A DNA stretch of 64,000 nucleotides from Candidatus Gastranaerophilales bacterium (GTDB taxonomy: Bacteria; Cyanobacteriota; Vampirovibrionia; Gastranaerophilales; Gastranaerophilaceae). This document shows positions 34,588 through 43,310 of the stretch, in pieces. The notes under the pieces are model-generated. The model made no database searches. It was not told where the DNA came from and was given only the letters and a program-made list of their open reading frames with translations. How positions within the stretch are numbered: position 1 is the stretch's first letter; each line of letters starts with the position of its first letter. A program made the translations under genes and the position numbers. The stretch covers positions 28,413 through 92,412 of the forward strand of contig CALUVI010000002.1 of assembly GCA_944324185.1 (NCBI GenBank), given 5' to 3'.

Positions 34588-35959
34588 TAACGGAAGTTTA
34601 AAAGATGTTGTAAAAAGCTCTAATGTCTTAACAGATATTGCCGAGCTGTATTGCTATGCCGAAGATTCTTCAAATTCTAAAAAAACAACAAAAACACCTG
34701 ATGCAGTAGTTTTTGTCAGGAGTATTGAGGATGTCAGGAAGGTACTTTTGTATGCTAATAAGAATAAAATACCTGTAATTGCAAGAGGTGCGGGCACTAA
34801 CATGGTGGGTGCCTGTACTTGTCCCGAGGGCGGGATTGTCTTAAATTTTTCCGGAATGAATAGGATTCTCGACTTTAATCCTGTCAATATGACAATGACC
34901 GTTCAACCCGGGGTCATATTAAACGATATTAAGTCACTGGCGGATAAAAACGGCTTATTTTATCCGCCTGACCCTTCTAATTTTAAAGTTTCAACTATAG
35001 GCGGCAGTATTGCACAATCTTCCGGTGGGGCATGTGCTTTCAAGTATGGTACTACAAAGGATTATATACTCAGTCTGACAGTAGTTTTGGCAGATGGTTC
35101 TATTATGAAGCTGGGCTCAAATACCATAAAAGATGCTGTCGGGTACCATTTAAACCAGCTGATTGTAGGCAGTGAAGGAACTCTGGCTATAGTAGTTGAA
35201 GCGGAATTAAAGTTAATCCCAAAACCGGAGTCAAGACGAACAATTGTAGGATATTTTGACACAATCGAAGCCTCCGTTGAAGCTGTTAATAATATAATAA
35301 AAAATAGGATTTTCCCTGCAACAATAGATTTCATGGATAAAAATTCAATAACTACAGTTGAACAATTTTTTCCTTGCGGCTTAAAGACCAATAAAGAAGC
35401 CTTACTTTTAGTGGACATAGATGGTTTTGAAACTTCAATGAACTATCAGCAAAATCTTGTTATGTCGGCTCTGGAGACTGCCGGAGCATCATTTGTCGAT
35501 GTAGCGGTGAATGATGCCCAGATAGAAAAAATCTGGACGGCAAGAAGATCAAGTTTCGCCGCAACGGCAAAGCTTGCTCCTGATGTGCTTTCAGACGATA
35601 TTATCGTTCCGAGAACTTCAATTGCAAAAATGGTAAGAGGCTGTAAGGATATTTGTGATAAATATAACTTAAAAGTGTGTATGGTCGGGCATCTAGGAGA
35701 CGGTAATCTCCACCCGCAAATAGCTTTAAACCTTAATAATGAAAGTGAATTTAAACAATATTTCTTAGCAAAAGCCGAAATATACAATCTGGCTATTTCT
35801 TTGAACGGAACAATTTCCGCAGAGCATGGTGTAGGTATCGATAAAATTGAATATATCGGAAATATTATTGATAATTCCGTTATAGAACACATGAAAAAGA
35901 TAAAAAAAATTTTTGACCCTAATAATATATTAAATCCCGGAAAGATATTTAAAATATAA
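34571..35959 (+). CDS. FAD-linked oxidase, GlcD/lactate dehydrogenase type
   Basis: A 462-residue flavoprotein of the VAO/GlcD family that oxidises 2-hydroxy acids such as glycolate or D-lactate. Visible are the FAD-binding PCMH domain (AVVFVRSIEDVRKVLLYANK, PVIARGAGTNMVGACTCPEG, FYPPDPSNFKVSTIGGSIAQ, GSEGTLAIVVEAELKLIPKP) and the C-terminal substrate domain with VCMVGHLGDGNLHPQI, SAEHGVGIDK and DPNNILNPGKIF. Size is normal. The start overlaps the coiled-coil gene; no Shine-Dalgarno is evident, so translation is probably coupled. No GlcE/GlcF or LutAB partner genes are adjacent. Confidence 0.93.
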   Translation: MLLKNNNGSLKDVVKSSNVLTDIAELYCYAEDSSNSKKTTKTPDAVVFVRSIEDVRKVLLYANKNKIPVIARGAGTNMVGACTCPEGGIVLNFSGMNRILDFNPVNMTMTVQPGVILNDIKSLADKNGLFYPPDPSNFKVSTIGGSIAQSSGGACAFKYGTTKDYILSLTVVLADGSIMKLGSNTIKDAVGYHLNQLIVGSEGTLAIVVEAELKLIPKPESRRTIVGYFDTIEASVEAVNNIIKNRIFPATIDFMDKNSITTVEQFFPCGLKTNKEALLLVDIDGFETSMNYQQNLVMSALETAGASFVDVAVNDAQIEKIWTARRSSFAATAKLAPDVLSDDIIVPRTSIAKMVRGCKDICDKYNLKVCMVGHLGDGNLHPQIALNLNNESEFKQYFLAKAEIYNLAISLNGTISAEHGVGIDKIEYIGNIIDNSVIEHMKKIKKIFDPNNILNPGKIFKI

Positions 35960-35968
35960 GGAGAATTT

Positions 35969-36286
35969 ATGGATATTATTGTTATTTATTGTACAGTACC
36001 GGATAAGAAGGTCGCAAGAAATATTACAAAAATCTTAATGAAACATAAGCTGGCGGCTTGTGTAAGTATGGTGGACAGAGTTAATTCCGTCTTTTCCTGG
36101 GATGGAGAAATTTGTGAGGAAAAAGAAGTTTTAATGATGATAAAAACAAGACGTGCAAATTATGCAAAGATAAAACTTGTTATTGAAGATTTGCATCCTT
36201 ATGAAGTTCCCGAGGTTATAGCTCTGCCGGTAGTTGATTGTAGTGAAGATTATTTAAAATGGCTGGTCAAAGAAACAGGTTCATAG
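35969..36286 (+). CDS. cutA: Divalent-cation tolerance protein CutA
   Basis: A 105-residue trimeric ferredoxin-like protein. Family motifs are present: IYCTVPDKKVARNITKILMK, KLAACVSMVDRVNSVFSWDG, VLMMIKTRR and HPYEVPEVIALPV near the C-terminus. AAGGAG precedes the ATG by the usual distance, and the gap from the oxidase gene is only 9 nt. The link to copper tolerance in E. coli is loose; the true role of CutA remains unclear. The gene overlaps the next one by 28 nt. Confidence 0.95.
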   Translation: MDIIVIYCTVPDKKVARNITKILMKHKLAACVSMVDRVNSVFSWDGEICEEKEVLMMIKTRRANYAKIKLVIEDLHPYEVPEVIALPVVDCSEDYLKWLVKETGS

Positions 36287-37062
36287 AGCTTATAAGATAT
36301 TTTGAGTCTCTCGGGATAAGTGTTAATATCGGAAAAAATAAAGCCCGGGGAAATCAAGGACTTTTTATTGCCAAAAATGGCGATAAGTTCAGGATTGATA
36401 TCTCAAAAAATGTTGATGATAAAAATATTTTATCAATTATGCTGCATGAGTTTGCACATTATATTCATTATCGTTATGACTCTTCATTAAAATCTCTTAA
36501 TTTTATTTTTAATGAGGTTACAGACAGTGATATGGAAGAACTTTTGAATGTGACTGTTGATAAGGTCCCCAAAAATTCAGCATTAATTTTATACAATAAA
36601 AAAGGCGAACTTAAACGAAATATTAAAAAATGTGCTGAGACTATAAAACAATATTGTCCTGATTTTAAACTATCATTGCCGTATAATCCTCTGGAAAAAA
36701 AACTAAAACTTCCTGTAAAATATTTGCTTAAGTATGATAAAATTATTTACTTAAACAAAGTCTATTCTGTGGAAGAACTTGAAAATGATTTTCCTGATTT
36801 AAAAGATTACCAGTGTGCTTATATAAGGCTCAAATCTTTGCAACGAATGGCTTCAAGAGTAAATTCAAGAATCAATAGAATGAATAAATATTATAATACC
36901 CCGACGGAGTTATGGGCAAGATTTTTAGAATTATTTTTTACTGATTCTTTAAAAGCTGATAAATTAGCACCCAATCTGTCCCAAAAGTTTAGAAAGAGCC
37001 TGAAAGCCGGTAAAATAGAAGAGTTATCAAAAGTTAACAAAATATTACATACTATGCAATAA
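36259..37062 (+). CDS. HEXXH metalloprotease-like protein
   Basis: A 267-residue protein with a zinc-protease motif LHEFAHYIHYRY at residues ~62-73 (His63, Glu64, His67). A later TELWARFLELFF could supply the third ligand (Glu), as in ImmA/IrrE-type (DUF955) or similar minimal metallopeptidases; I cannot place it more exactly. No signal peptide, so probably cytoplasmic. The C-terminal half is basic and helical. It overlaps cutA by 28 nt, in the same direction. Confidence 0.75.
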   Translation: MAGQRNRFIELIRYFESLGISVNIGKNKARGNQGLFIAKNGDKFRIDISKNVDDKNILSIMLHEFAHYIHYRYDSSLKSLNFIFNEVTDSDMEELLNVTVDKVPKNSALILYNKKGELKRNIKKCAETIKQYCPDFKLSLPYNPLEKKLKLPVKYLLKYDKIIYLNKVYSVEELENDFPDLKDYQCAYIRLKSLQRMASRVNSRINRMNKYYNTPTELWARFLELFFTDSLKADKLAPNLSQKFRKSLKAGKIEELSKVNKILHTMQ

Positions 37063-37119
37063 GGTCTTTATTTTTTTACTGTTATAGTATAAAATATAAG
37101 TAAAGGAAGAGAGATAATT

Positions 37120-37896
37120 ATGATTACAAATATGAAAAAACAAAATCGTAAGGATGATGCTGTTTTACTTGCGTGGATAGCGATTATATTCCTTGTGGTT
37201 GTCTGGTTTGTTACCCCGCCGGGAAATAAGTTTACCCAGCTTTGCTTCTGGGGAAATAATACGAAATTCTTTTTTGCTAAAATGATAGGTACAAGTTCTT
37301 CTACTGAATATATATTTCATAGGAACAATGCTGTTTATTTGGCAAAAATGTATCCTAAAAAAGATACAGCGTTGAAGGAGATGGATAAAGCAATAAAAAC
37401 TTTGCCGACTTATGCATCTGATCACGAATTAAAACGTTTGTATAAAGACAGAGCAGAAATAAAATTGTTTTTAGGTGATTACAAAGGTGCTTTAAATGAC
37501 TTTGTTAATTCTGACATGATAACTTTTAATGACAGTTTAAAAGTAGCTTTATTATTCAAAATGGCAGGAAATTATAAAGAAGCCTTGTCATATTGTAATA
37601 ACATTTTAAATAAAGATAGTGCAGCGTATGCCGGTTTTGCCTGCATGGCTGATATTTATACATCATACGGCAGACCTGATATTGCTATTAAAGTTTGGGA
37701 TTTAGCTATTGACAGAAATAAGAACAATCCTAGAGCGTATGCGGACAGAGCTCTGGTAAAGAAAGCTATGGGTGATATTGACGGATATAATAGTGATGTT
37801 AAGATTGCAAAGGAATATTCTCCGGCAATTGATATTGAAGATTCAATAATTGAAAATACTTTACATCCAAAGATTCTTACACTAAATATTGAATAA
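37120..37896 (+). CDS. Membrane-anchored TPR protein
   Basis: A 258-residue protein with one N-terminal transmembrane helix (LLAWIAIIFLVVVWFVTPPG, residues ~17-36) preceded by basic residues, so the bulk probably faces the periplasm. The remainder contains tetratricopeptide repeats: DRAEIKLFLGDYKGALNDFV, LLFKMAGNYKEALSYCNNIL, DIYTSYGRPDIAIKVWDLAI and DRALVKKAMGDIDGYNSDVK. TPR proteins act as protein-protein adaptors. TAGTATAAAATATA upstream supplies a likely -10 and GGAAGAGAG a ribosome site. Confidence 0.85.
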   Translation: MITNMKKQNRKDDAVLLAWIAIIFLVVVWFVTPPGNKFTQLCFWGNNTKFFFAKMIGTSSSTEYIFHRNNAVYLAKMYPKKDTALKEMDKAIKTLPTYASDHELKRLYKDRAEIKLFLGDYKGALNDFVNSDMITFNDSLKVALLFKMAGNYKEALSYCNNILNKDSAAYAGFACMADIYTSYGRPDIAIKVWDLAIDRNKNNPRAYADRALVKKAMGDIDGYNSDVKIAKEYSPAIDIEDSIIENTLHPKILTLNIE

Positions 37897-37975
37897 ATCT
37901 TAATATTTAATTTATACATTGTTTGCTGTGTTTGTTTTAAAATAGAATAAGATAGATAACCGGCGGAGCGATGGT

Positions 37976-39598
37976 ATGAAATATTCTGAATATTCAGTGG
38001 TGATAGTAGGAAGCGGTGCAGCAGGTTTATATGCGGCTTTAAAAATTTCCCAGCAAATAAATTTACCTGACGGGATTTTATTGGTAACAAAATCTTTTCT
38101 TGGTGACAGTAATTCTATGTATGCACAAGGCGGTATTGTCGGTGTACTACATCAGAATCCTGATGATGCTGTCGAAAAACACGTTGTCGATACTCTTAAT
38201 GCCGGTGCAGGGCTTAGTGAAAGAGATTCTGTACAATATATCTCAGAAGTTTCGGATGAAGTTATTAATGATTTAATGGATAACGGGGTTAATTTTGACA
38301 GAAATGAGTCCGGCAGCTTAACATTTACTCTTGAAGCCGCTCATAGCGTAAGAAGAATATTACACTCAGGCGGTGATGCAACGGGACGCGGTATTACTCA
38401 GGCATTGTGTGATGATGTCAGAAATAATGAAAATATTGTAGTAATGGAAGATGCAATTGCAGCAGAGCTTCTTGTAGATTCTGATAATGAATGCAAAGGA
38501 GTAATTGTCTATAATGAGCTAACCGGCGAACATGAAATTGTTTACACTTCCGCTCTGGTTCTTGCAACCGGCGGGCTGGGACAGCTTTACAAATATACAA
38601 CAAACCCGGAATGTGCAACAGGTGACGGTATTGACCTTGCATATAATGCAGGAGCTATAATTCAGGATATGGAATTTGTTCAATTTCACCCTACAGCTCT
38701 GGCTCTGGAGCCTAACAGCAAAGACAGATTTTTGATATCAGAAGCTGTACGGGGCGAGGGGGCTAAATTAATTAACAATCACGGTGATGAATTTATGTCA
38801 AAATACCATGATAGGCGCGAATTGGCTCCGAGAGATGTTGTTACCAGAGCAATATACAGTGAAATGAAACAAGAGCATAAGTTCAACGTATTTTTAAACG
38901 CTTCGATGATAGATTCGTTAAAATTATTAAAGCGTTTCCCTACAATTTCTAAAAGATGCAGCGAAAAAGGTATAGATATCTCTAAAAATCCTATTCCTGT
39001 GGCACCGGCTGCACACTATAGTATGGGCGGAATTAAAGCTACTGTTGAGGGGAAAACTTCAATACGAGGGCTTTATGCAATCGGGGAATGCGCTTCGACA
39101 GGTTTACACGGGGCTAACAGGTTAGCCAGCAACTCGTTATTGGAGTGTGTTGTCTGCGCGTATGAACTCGCTGATTACCTTTCGTTTGCAAATCTGACAA
39201 CTCCTAAAAAAATAGATGACAGTATACGTAAAATTATTGATATTTATTCGCAGCCAATAAGTGAGACTGATTATAATATTAATGAACTCAAGAGTAAGTT
39301 AAAAGAGATTATGTGGAATAATGTCGGTATAATAAGGTCTCAAGAATCATTAGAGGACGCAAAATACAAGATTAATTTATTGAAAAACGGGTTTAAACGC
39401 CGGAGAAAATGCTTAAACAGGGATGAATACGAGTATAGAAATATGCTTACGGCAGCTTCATTAATTGTCGAAAGTGCTTTAGAAAGAAAAGAGTCCCGCG
39501 GAGCACATTGCCGTTCGGATTATCCGCAGGCAGACAGTATTGCTAAACATTCAAATATGATAAAGAATTCAGAAAAGGAGCTTGTGTATGTTAAATAA
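37976..39598 (+). CDS. nadB: L-aspartate oxidase
   Basis: First enzyme of de novo NAD synthesis: oxidises L-aspartate to iminoaspartate with FAD. The 540 residues show the FAD dinucleotide-binding motif VVIVGSGAAGLYAALKI, SMYAQGGIVGVL, AAHYSMGGIKA, and GECASTGLHGANRLASNSLL near the C-terminal end of the flavin domain, then the helical C-terminal domain. GGCGGAG precedes the ATG. It overlaps nadC. nadA, which uses the product, is not in the window. Confidence 0.97.
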   Translation: MKYSEYSVVIVGSGAAGLYAALKISQQINLPDGILLVTKSFLGDSNSMYAQGGIVGVLHQNPDDAVEKHVVDTLNAGAGLSERDSVQYISEVSDEVINDLMDNGVNFDRNESGSLTFTLEAAHSVRRILHSGGDATGRGITQALCDDVRNNENIVVMEDAIAAELLVDSDNECKGVIVYNELTGEHEIVYTSALVLATGGLGQLYKYTTNPECATGDGIDLAYNAGAIIQDMEFVQFHPTALALEPNSKDRFLISEAVRGEGAKLINNHGDEFMSKYHDRRELAPRDVVTRAIYSEMKQEHKFNVFLNASMIDSLKLLKRFPTISKRCSEKGIDISKNPIPVAPAAHYSMGGIKATVEGKTSIRGLYAIGECASTGLHGANRLASNSLLECVVCAYELADYLSFANLTTPKKIDDSIRKIIDIYSQPISETDYNINELKSKLKEIMWNNVGIIRSQESLEDAKYKINLLKNGFKRRRKCLNRDEYEYRNMLTAASLIVESALERKESRGAHCRSDYPQADSIAKHSNMIKNSEKELVYVK

Positions 39599-40418
39599 AT
39601 TTTTCATAGAAGAGCATATAAAAAATGCTTTAAACGAGGATATCGGATTTGGAGATATTACAACAGATTATTTAACAACAGAAGCTGATATGATGAGCTG
39701 CACCTTGAATACGCGTGTGGACGGGATATTTTGCGGCAGGGATGTCTTTGAATCTGTATTTAAAATATTATCACCTAAAGTGGATATAAAATTCTATTTT
39801 AATGATGGTGATATTATAAAAAAAGGTGATAAAATAGCTGATATATCCGGACCTGCTAAATATATTCTTATGGGAGAGCGTACAGCACTAAATTATATTC
39901 AGCGTATGAGCGGAATTGCAACAGAGACGAACAAATATCAGAAAGCAATAGGCGAATATAAGGCAAAAATAGTTGATACAAGAAAAACTACGCCGGGCTT
40001 TAGAGCTTTTGAGAAATATTCAGTTAAAATGGGCGGCGGAAGTCTGCATAGATTCAATCTTGCTGATTGTGCAATGATTAAGGATAATCATATAAAATTC
40101 GCCGGCTCATTAACAAATGCCGTAACAAAGCTTAAACAACATATTTCTCATGCGCACAAAATCGAAGTGGAATGCGATACATTAGAACAGGTGAAAGAGG
40201 CTCTTACATGCGGCGTTGATATTATTATGTTTGACAATATGGATTTGAATACAATGCGTGAGGGGGTAAAACTTATTAATGGTCGTGCTATTATAGAGGC
40301 GAGCGGTAATGTTAATTTGAATATAGTGCATGACATTGCTGCAACGGGAGTTGATATTATATCCTCAAGTGCTATAGTTGCAAAGGCTCCGACATTGGAT
40401 TTGGGCTTAGATATGTAA
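39588..40418 (+). CDS. nadC: Nicotinate-nucleotide pyrophosphorylase (carboxylating)
   Basis: Converts quinolinate plus PRPP to nicotinate mononucleotide. The 276 residues contain the family motifs NEDIGFGDITTDYL, GERTALNYIQRMSGIAT, VDTRKTTPGFRAFEKYSVKM (PRPP/quinolinate pocket), IKDNHIKFAG, and IEASGNVNLNIVHDIAATGV near the C-terminus. I prefer ATG 39588 with AAAGGAG 7 nt upstream over an in-frame TTG 6 nt earlier. It overlaps nadB by 11 nt, forming a nadBC unit. Confidence 0.97.
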   Translation: MLNKFFIEEHIKNALNEDIGFGDITTDYLTTEADMMSCTLNTRVDGIFCGRDVFESVFKILSPKVDIKFYFNDGDIIKKGDKIADISGPAKYILMGERTALNYIQRMSGIATETNKYQKAIGEYKAKIVDTRKTTPGFRAFEKYSVKMGGGSLHRFNLADCAMIKDNHIKFAGSLTNAVTKLKQHISHAHKIEVECDTLEQVKEALTCGVDIIMFDNMDLNTMREGVKLINGRAIIEASGNVNLNIVHDIAATGVDIISSSAIVAKAPTLDLGLDM

Positions 40419-40676
40419 TCAGGCGCGTTTTATTTTGTTGAGTTCATTATCAAGCTCGCGTTTCTGGTTTTTTATGTCCTGTAAATCTAAATCTAATTCG
40501 TGAACCTGACTTTTGATTTGTGCAAGTTCGTTGTTTAATTCACGTTTTTCATCTTTAATCTTGTTGGTTTCAATGTCAAGTTCACGTTTTTGGTTCTCAA
40601 TATCTCGTTGTTCCTGAGCAAGTGTGCTGCTAAACGTCGATTTGTAAGAAAAGTTGTTAAGAGCAAATATTTTCAT
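40419..40676 (-). CDS. Small coiled-coil repeat protein
   Basis: An 85-residue protein. After a short N-terminus (MKIFALNNFSYKSTFSST) it is a continuous charged coiled coil with internal repeats: NQKRELDIETNKIKDEKREL near the start and NQKRELDNELNKIKRA at the end are near-identical, separated by AQIKSQVHELDLDLQDIK. GGAGG lies close before the ATG. The stop codon abuts the stop of nadC with no spacer, so the two convergent genes touch. Function unknown; probably oligomerises through the coiled coil. Confidence 0.7.
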   Translation of the reverse strand: MKIFALNNFSYKSTFSSTLAQEQRDIENQKRELDIETNKIKDEKRELNNELAQIKSQVHELDLDLQDIKNQKRELDNELNKIKRA

Positions 40677-40739
40677 ATAACCTCCATCAAATATATTAAA
40701 ACATCTAAATATAAATTTTGCTATTATTTAACAAAACTA

Positions 40740-40748
40740 TGTTAAAAT
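40740..40748 (+). promoter_or_regulatory. Extended -10 promoter of tRNA-Arg
   Basis: TGTTAAAAT, identical to the lysS element, ending 10 nt before the tRNA 5' end, a normal leader length for a tRNA transcript. Confidence 0.6.
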
Positions 40749-40758
40749 TAATGTATGA

Positions 40759-40832
40759 CTCCCTGTAGCTCAGTTGGATAGAGTGCAGGTCTCCGAAGCC
40801 TGAGGTCGCGGGTTCAATTCCCGCCGGGGAGG
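40759..40832 (+). tRNA. tRNA-Arg (anticodon CCG)
   Basis: All four arms fold. The acceptor CTCCCTG pairs with CGGGGAG (one T-G pair), the D stem is GCTC/GAGT, the anticodon stem is CAGGT/GCCTG with loop CTCCGAA (anticodon CCG, nt 40793-40795), and the T arm is GCGGG-TTCAATT-CCCGC. The discriminator base is G; CCA is not encoded. It reads CGG, a codon likely to be rare in this AT-rich genome. Confidence 0.95.
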
Positions 40833-40894
40833 TTTTATTTACAGCGAGAATATGTTATACTCTATATGTAACTTGGAATTTGAGGACATGCCCT

Positions 40895-42787
40895 GTGGGT
40901 TTTTTCGATAGTATAAGAAATTTTAAACGTCAGCTGGATCAGGTTGAATCTACGGTATATTCAGGTAAACAGTCATTGCTTGAAGTATATGAGATTAATG
41001 CCAAGTTAGAGGCTGAAATTGCTGACAGAACGCGGGAACTGGATAGGGCTAACAGACAAATGCTTACCCTGCAGCATATCTGGGATATGATGAATTCTTC
41101 CAAGCCTCTTTCAAGCGTTTTGAATGCTATAGTTAATAGTTTGCAAGGTGAACTGGGGTATTTGTACAGCTTTATTGTAAAAGAAAAAGCTGACAATGAC
41201 GGAACTTATCTTCAGGTCGTAGCATCATCAAGAGATGATTTGGATACAAAATTCTGGGAGAAATTTAACTGCAATGTGTCAGATTTTAGAATGAATTTCC
41301 CTGATATTCCAGAACTCAGGAATGCTGTAAAAAATAATCAGATTTATCAGTCAGTAAATTTAAATGAGCTTATTTGCGGGCTGGTACCTGATTTTAATAA
41401 GGATGGTGTAGATGATTTTTTAAAGGAAGCCAATATGAAATCCTATATTCTGGTTCCTTTGAAATCCAAACAAACGCATTTTGGCTCGCTTCTGGTATTC
41501 TCCTCAAGAGAAAGAGTCAGCGGCAGTGAATTGAATTTTTTAAGTCTTTTTGCCAAACAAATAGAACTTGCTATTACTATAGCGGATCTGTTTGAGGCGG
41601 TTAAGGAGCAGGCTGTAACTGACGGCATGACAGGACTGTATAACAGAAGATATTTTGAAGAATTTATAAAAAAAGAAGCTATCCGTGCAAACCGCCAGAA
41701 TCAGAAATTTACTGTAATCGGACTGGATTTAGACCATCTGAAGCAAATCAATGATACTTATGGTCATAATTACGGCGATATTGCCATTAAAGCTATAGCG
41801 GAAGTCTTAAAAAATAACGCCAGATCAATCGATATTGCGGCAAGAATGGGGGGAGAAGAGTTCAATCTTATACTTCCGGGGGTTGATTCAGCAGGCGGAT
41901 GTATAGCTGCAGAGCGTATCAGAAAGGCTATTGAAGCTGTTGAACTTGAAAAAATCGGTCATATAACGGCAAGTCTCGGGGTTGCAACTTACCTGGAGCA
42001 TTCTGATGATATTGAAGAGCTTCTGGAAATTACTGACAGAGCCATGTATGAATCCAAGAGAAATGGCAGAAACAGGGTTACAATTGCGCGTCCTGCTTAT
42101 GAAACTTCATGGCAGGAAATTGCCGTTAACACATTTATTGATATCTTAACAAAGCATAGGATTCCTGTTGATGATGTGACTTCAAGACTTTTAACAAAGA
42201 AACTTGAAGAGATGAATATAAACAATGAAAAGCTTTATCAGGTTGCGGACAGCCTTGTAGAAACTTATAATCCGGAACATATTCAAGGTAGTGTAAAAAA
42301 GAAAGTTGAAATTGCAAGTCTGCTTGCAAAACGCTTTGATTTACCAAAAGAGGCTGTAGACAGGCTAAAAATAGCAGTTCTTCTCTATGATATAGGAAAT
42401 ACAATGCTTCCGAAAGAAATTTTAAGAAAAAAAGAGCCTTTGACAGAAGAGGATAAGGCTTCTATTAAGCAGCATCCCGTTATTGCTGCAAGAGAGATTC
42501 TTAAACCTATATCTAATATAACAGAAGTTATTCCTATTATTGAAAAACATCACGAGAACTGGAACGGAACAGGATATCCTTCAAAGTTATCGGGAGAAGC
42601 AATCCCTATAGAATCTCAGATTATATTGATTGTGGATGCTTATTTTGCGCTTCTTGAAAAACGTCCTTACAGAGAGGCTATGTCAAAGGAAGAAGCAATT
42701 AAACAGATAGAGCAGGAAATTAATCAAAAATGGAGCGAAAAGCTTGCCGGTGAGTTTATAGGCATATTAAGAAACGATTTGGACTAG
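40895..42787 (+). CDS. GAF-GGDEF protein with degenerate HD-GYP-like domain
   Basis: A 630-residue cyclic-di-GMP-type signalling protein. Order: short N-terminal coiled coil (KLEAEIADRTRELDRANRQM), GAF-like sensor (~60-225), GGDEF domain (VTDGMTGLYNRRYFEEFIKK; active-site loop RMGGEEFNLILPG at ~318), and a C-terminal HD-type domain (~440-630). The HD pair reads LLYDIGNTMLPKE, with Tyr in place of the first His, while HHENWNGTGYPSK, typical of HD-GYP, is kept. So diguanylate cyclase activity looks intact but phosphodiesterase activity is doubtful. I chose GTG 40895 (GAGGA upstream at 8 nt) over a TTG 15 nt earlier. It follows tRNA-Arg in the same direction. Confidence 0.88.
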   Translation: MGFFDSIRNFKRQLDQVESTVYSGKQSLLEVYEINAKLEAEIADRTRELDRANRQMLTLQHIWDMMNSSKPLSSVLNAIVNSLQGELGYLYSFIVKEKADNDGTYLQVVASSRDDLDTKFWEKFNCNVSDFRMNFPDIPELRNAVKNNQIYQSVNLNELICGLVPDFNKDGVDDFLKEANMKSYILVPLKSKQTHFGSLLVFSSRERVSGSELNFLSLFAKQIELAITIADLFEAVKEQAVTDGMTGLYNRRYFEEFIKKEAIRANRQNQKFTVIGLDLDHLKQINDTYGHNYGDIAIKAIAEVLKNNARSIDIAARMGGEEFNLILPGVDSAGGCIAAERIRKAIEAVELEKIGHITASLGVATYLEHSDDIEELLEITDRAMYESKRNGRNRVTIARPAYETSWQEIAVNTFIDILTKHRIPVDDVTSRLLTKKLEEMNINNEKLYQVADSLVETYNPEHIQGSVKKKVEIASLLAKRFDLPKEAVDRLKIAVLLYDIGNTMLPKEILRKKEPLTEEDKASIKQHPVIAAREILKPISNITEVIPIIEKHHENWNGTGYPSKLSGEAIPIESQIILIVDAYFALLEKRPYREAMSKEEAIKQIEQEINQKWSEKLAGEFIGILRNDLD

Positions 42788-42788
42788 A

Positions 42789-43310
42789 ATGATTGAGCTT
42801 TTAATATTATTTGAATTAAACAGAAAAGTATTAACAATGTATGGAGTTTCAAAGGAGATTAGAAACTCGTTTTCCGTCCTTACAACCCCGAGTTACGGAA
42901 CGATTAAACCTGCTCTTACAAGACTCGGAACCGGAGGATTTGTAAACTCTCAAAAAATAATGTCACAAGGAGGCAGACCCTCTGTATACTATTCAATTAC
43001 AAAAGAGGGGGTAAATGAATTGAAGCGGTTAATTTGTGAACCTCCGCTGGAGAATCCTATCCAGTTTCTGCCTGCGGCAAGGATTAAACTCGCCTGCGCG
43101 GATATTTTAAATCAAGAAGAGCGGGTGAAGCTTTTTAGTCAGCTAAAAACTAAGGCTGAAAGTATTTTAATTGATACGCAAAATTTGATTAGATCAAAAG
43201 AATTGGCGTTTTATCCGAGAATGGTGTTTGATAATCTGATGTGCGAATACAAAAATTTTATAACTCTTGTGGAAGGATTTGAGCATGCCGGCAATAGTGA
43301 GCAGTGTTGA
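42789..43310 (+). CDS. PadR-like transcriptional regulator
   Basis: A 173-residue winged-helix protein. The N-terminal half (LLILFELNRKVLTMYGVSKE, SYGTIKPALTRLGTGGFVNS, GGRPSVYYSITKEGVNELKR) has the PadR/MarR-like layout, including the wing with the GGRPSVYYSIT turn. The C-terminal part is a helical dimerisation region (EERVKLFSQLKTKAESILID). It starts 1 nt after the GGDEF gene stop and overlaps the radical-SAM gene by 26 nt, so all three are probably on one mRNA. No own ribosome site is visible. Confidence 0.8.
   Translation: MIELLILFELNRKVLTMYGVSKEIRNSFSVLTTPSYGTIKPALTRLGTGGFVNSQKIMSQGGRPSVYYSITKEGVNELKRLICEPPLENPIQFLPAARIKLACADILNQEERVKLFSQLKTKAESILIDTQNLIRSKELAFYPRMVFDNLMCEYKNFITLVEGFEHAGNSEQC

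Noticed and set aside
34571..35959. GlcD-type oxidase as part of a lactate or glycolate operon
   Set aside because: No GlcE, GlcF, LutABC or permease genes are adjacent, so substrate and pathway cannot be read from context.
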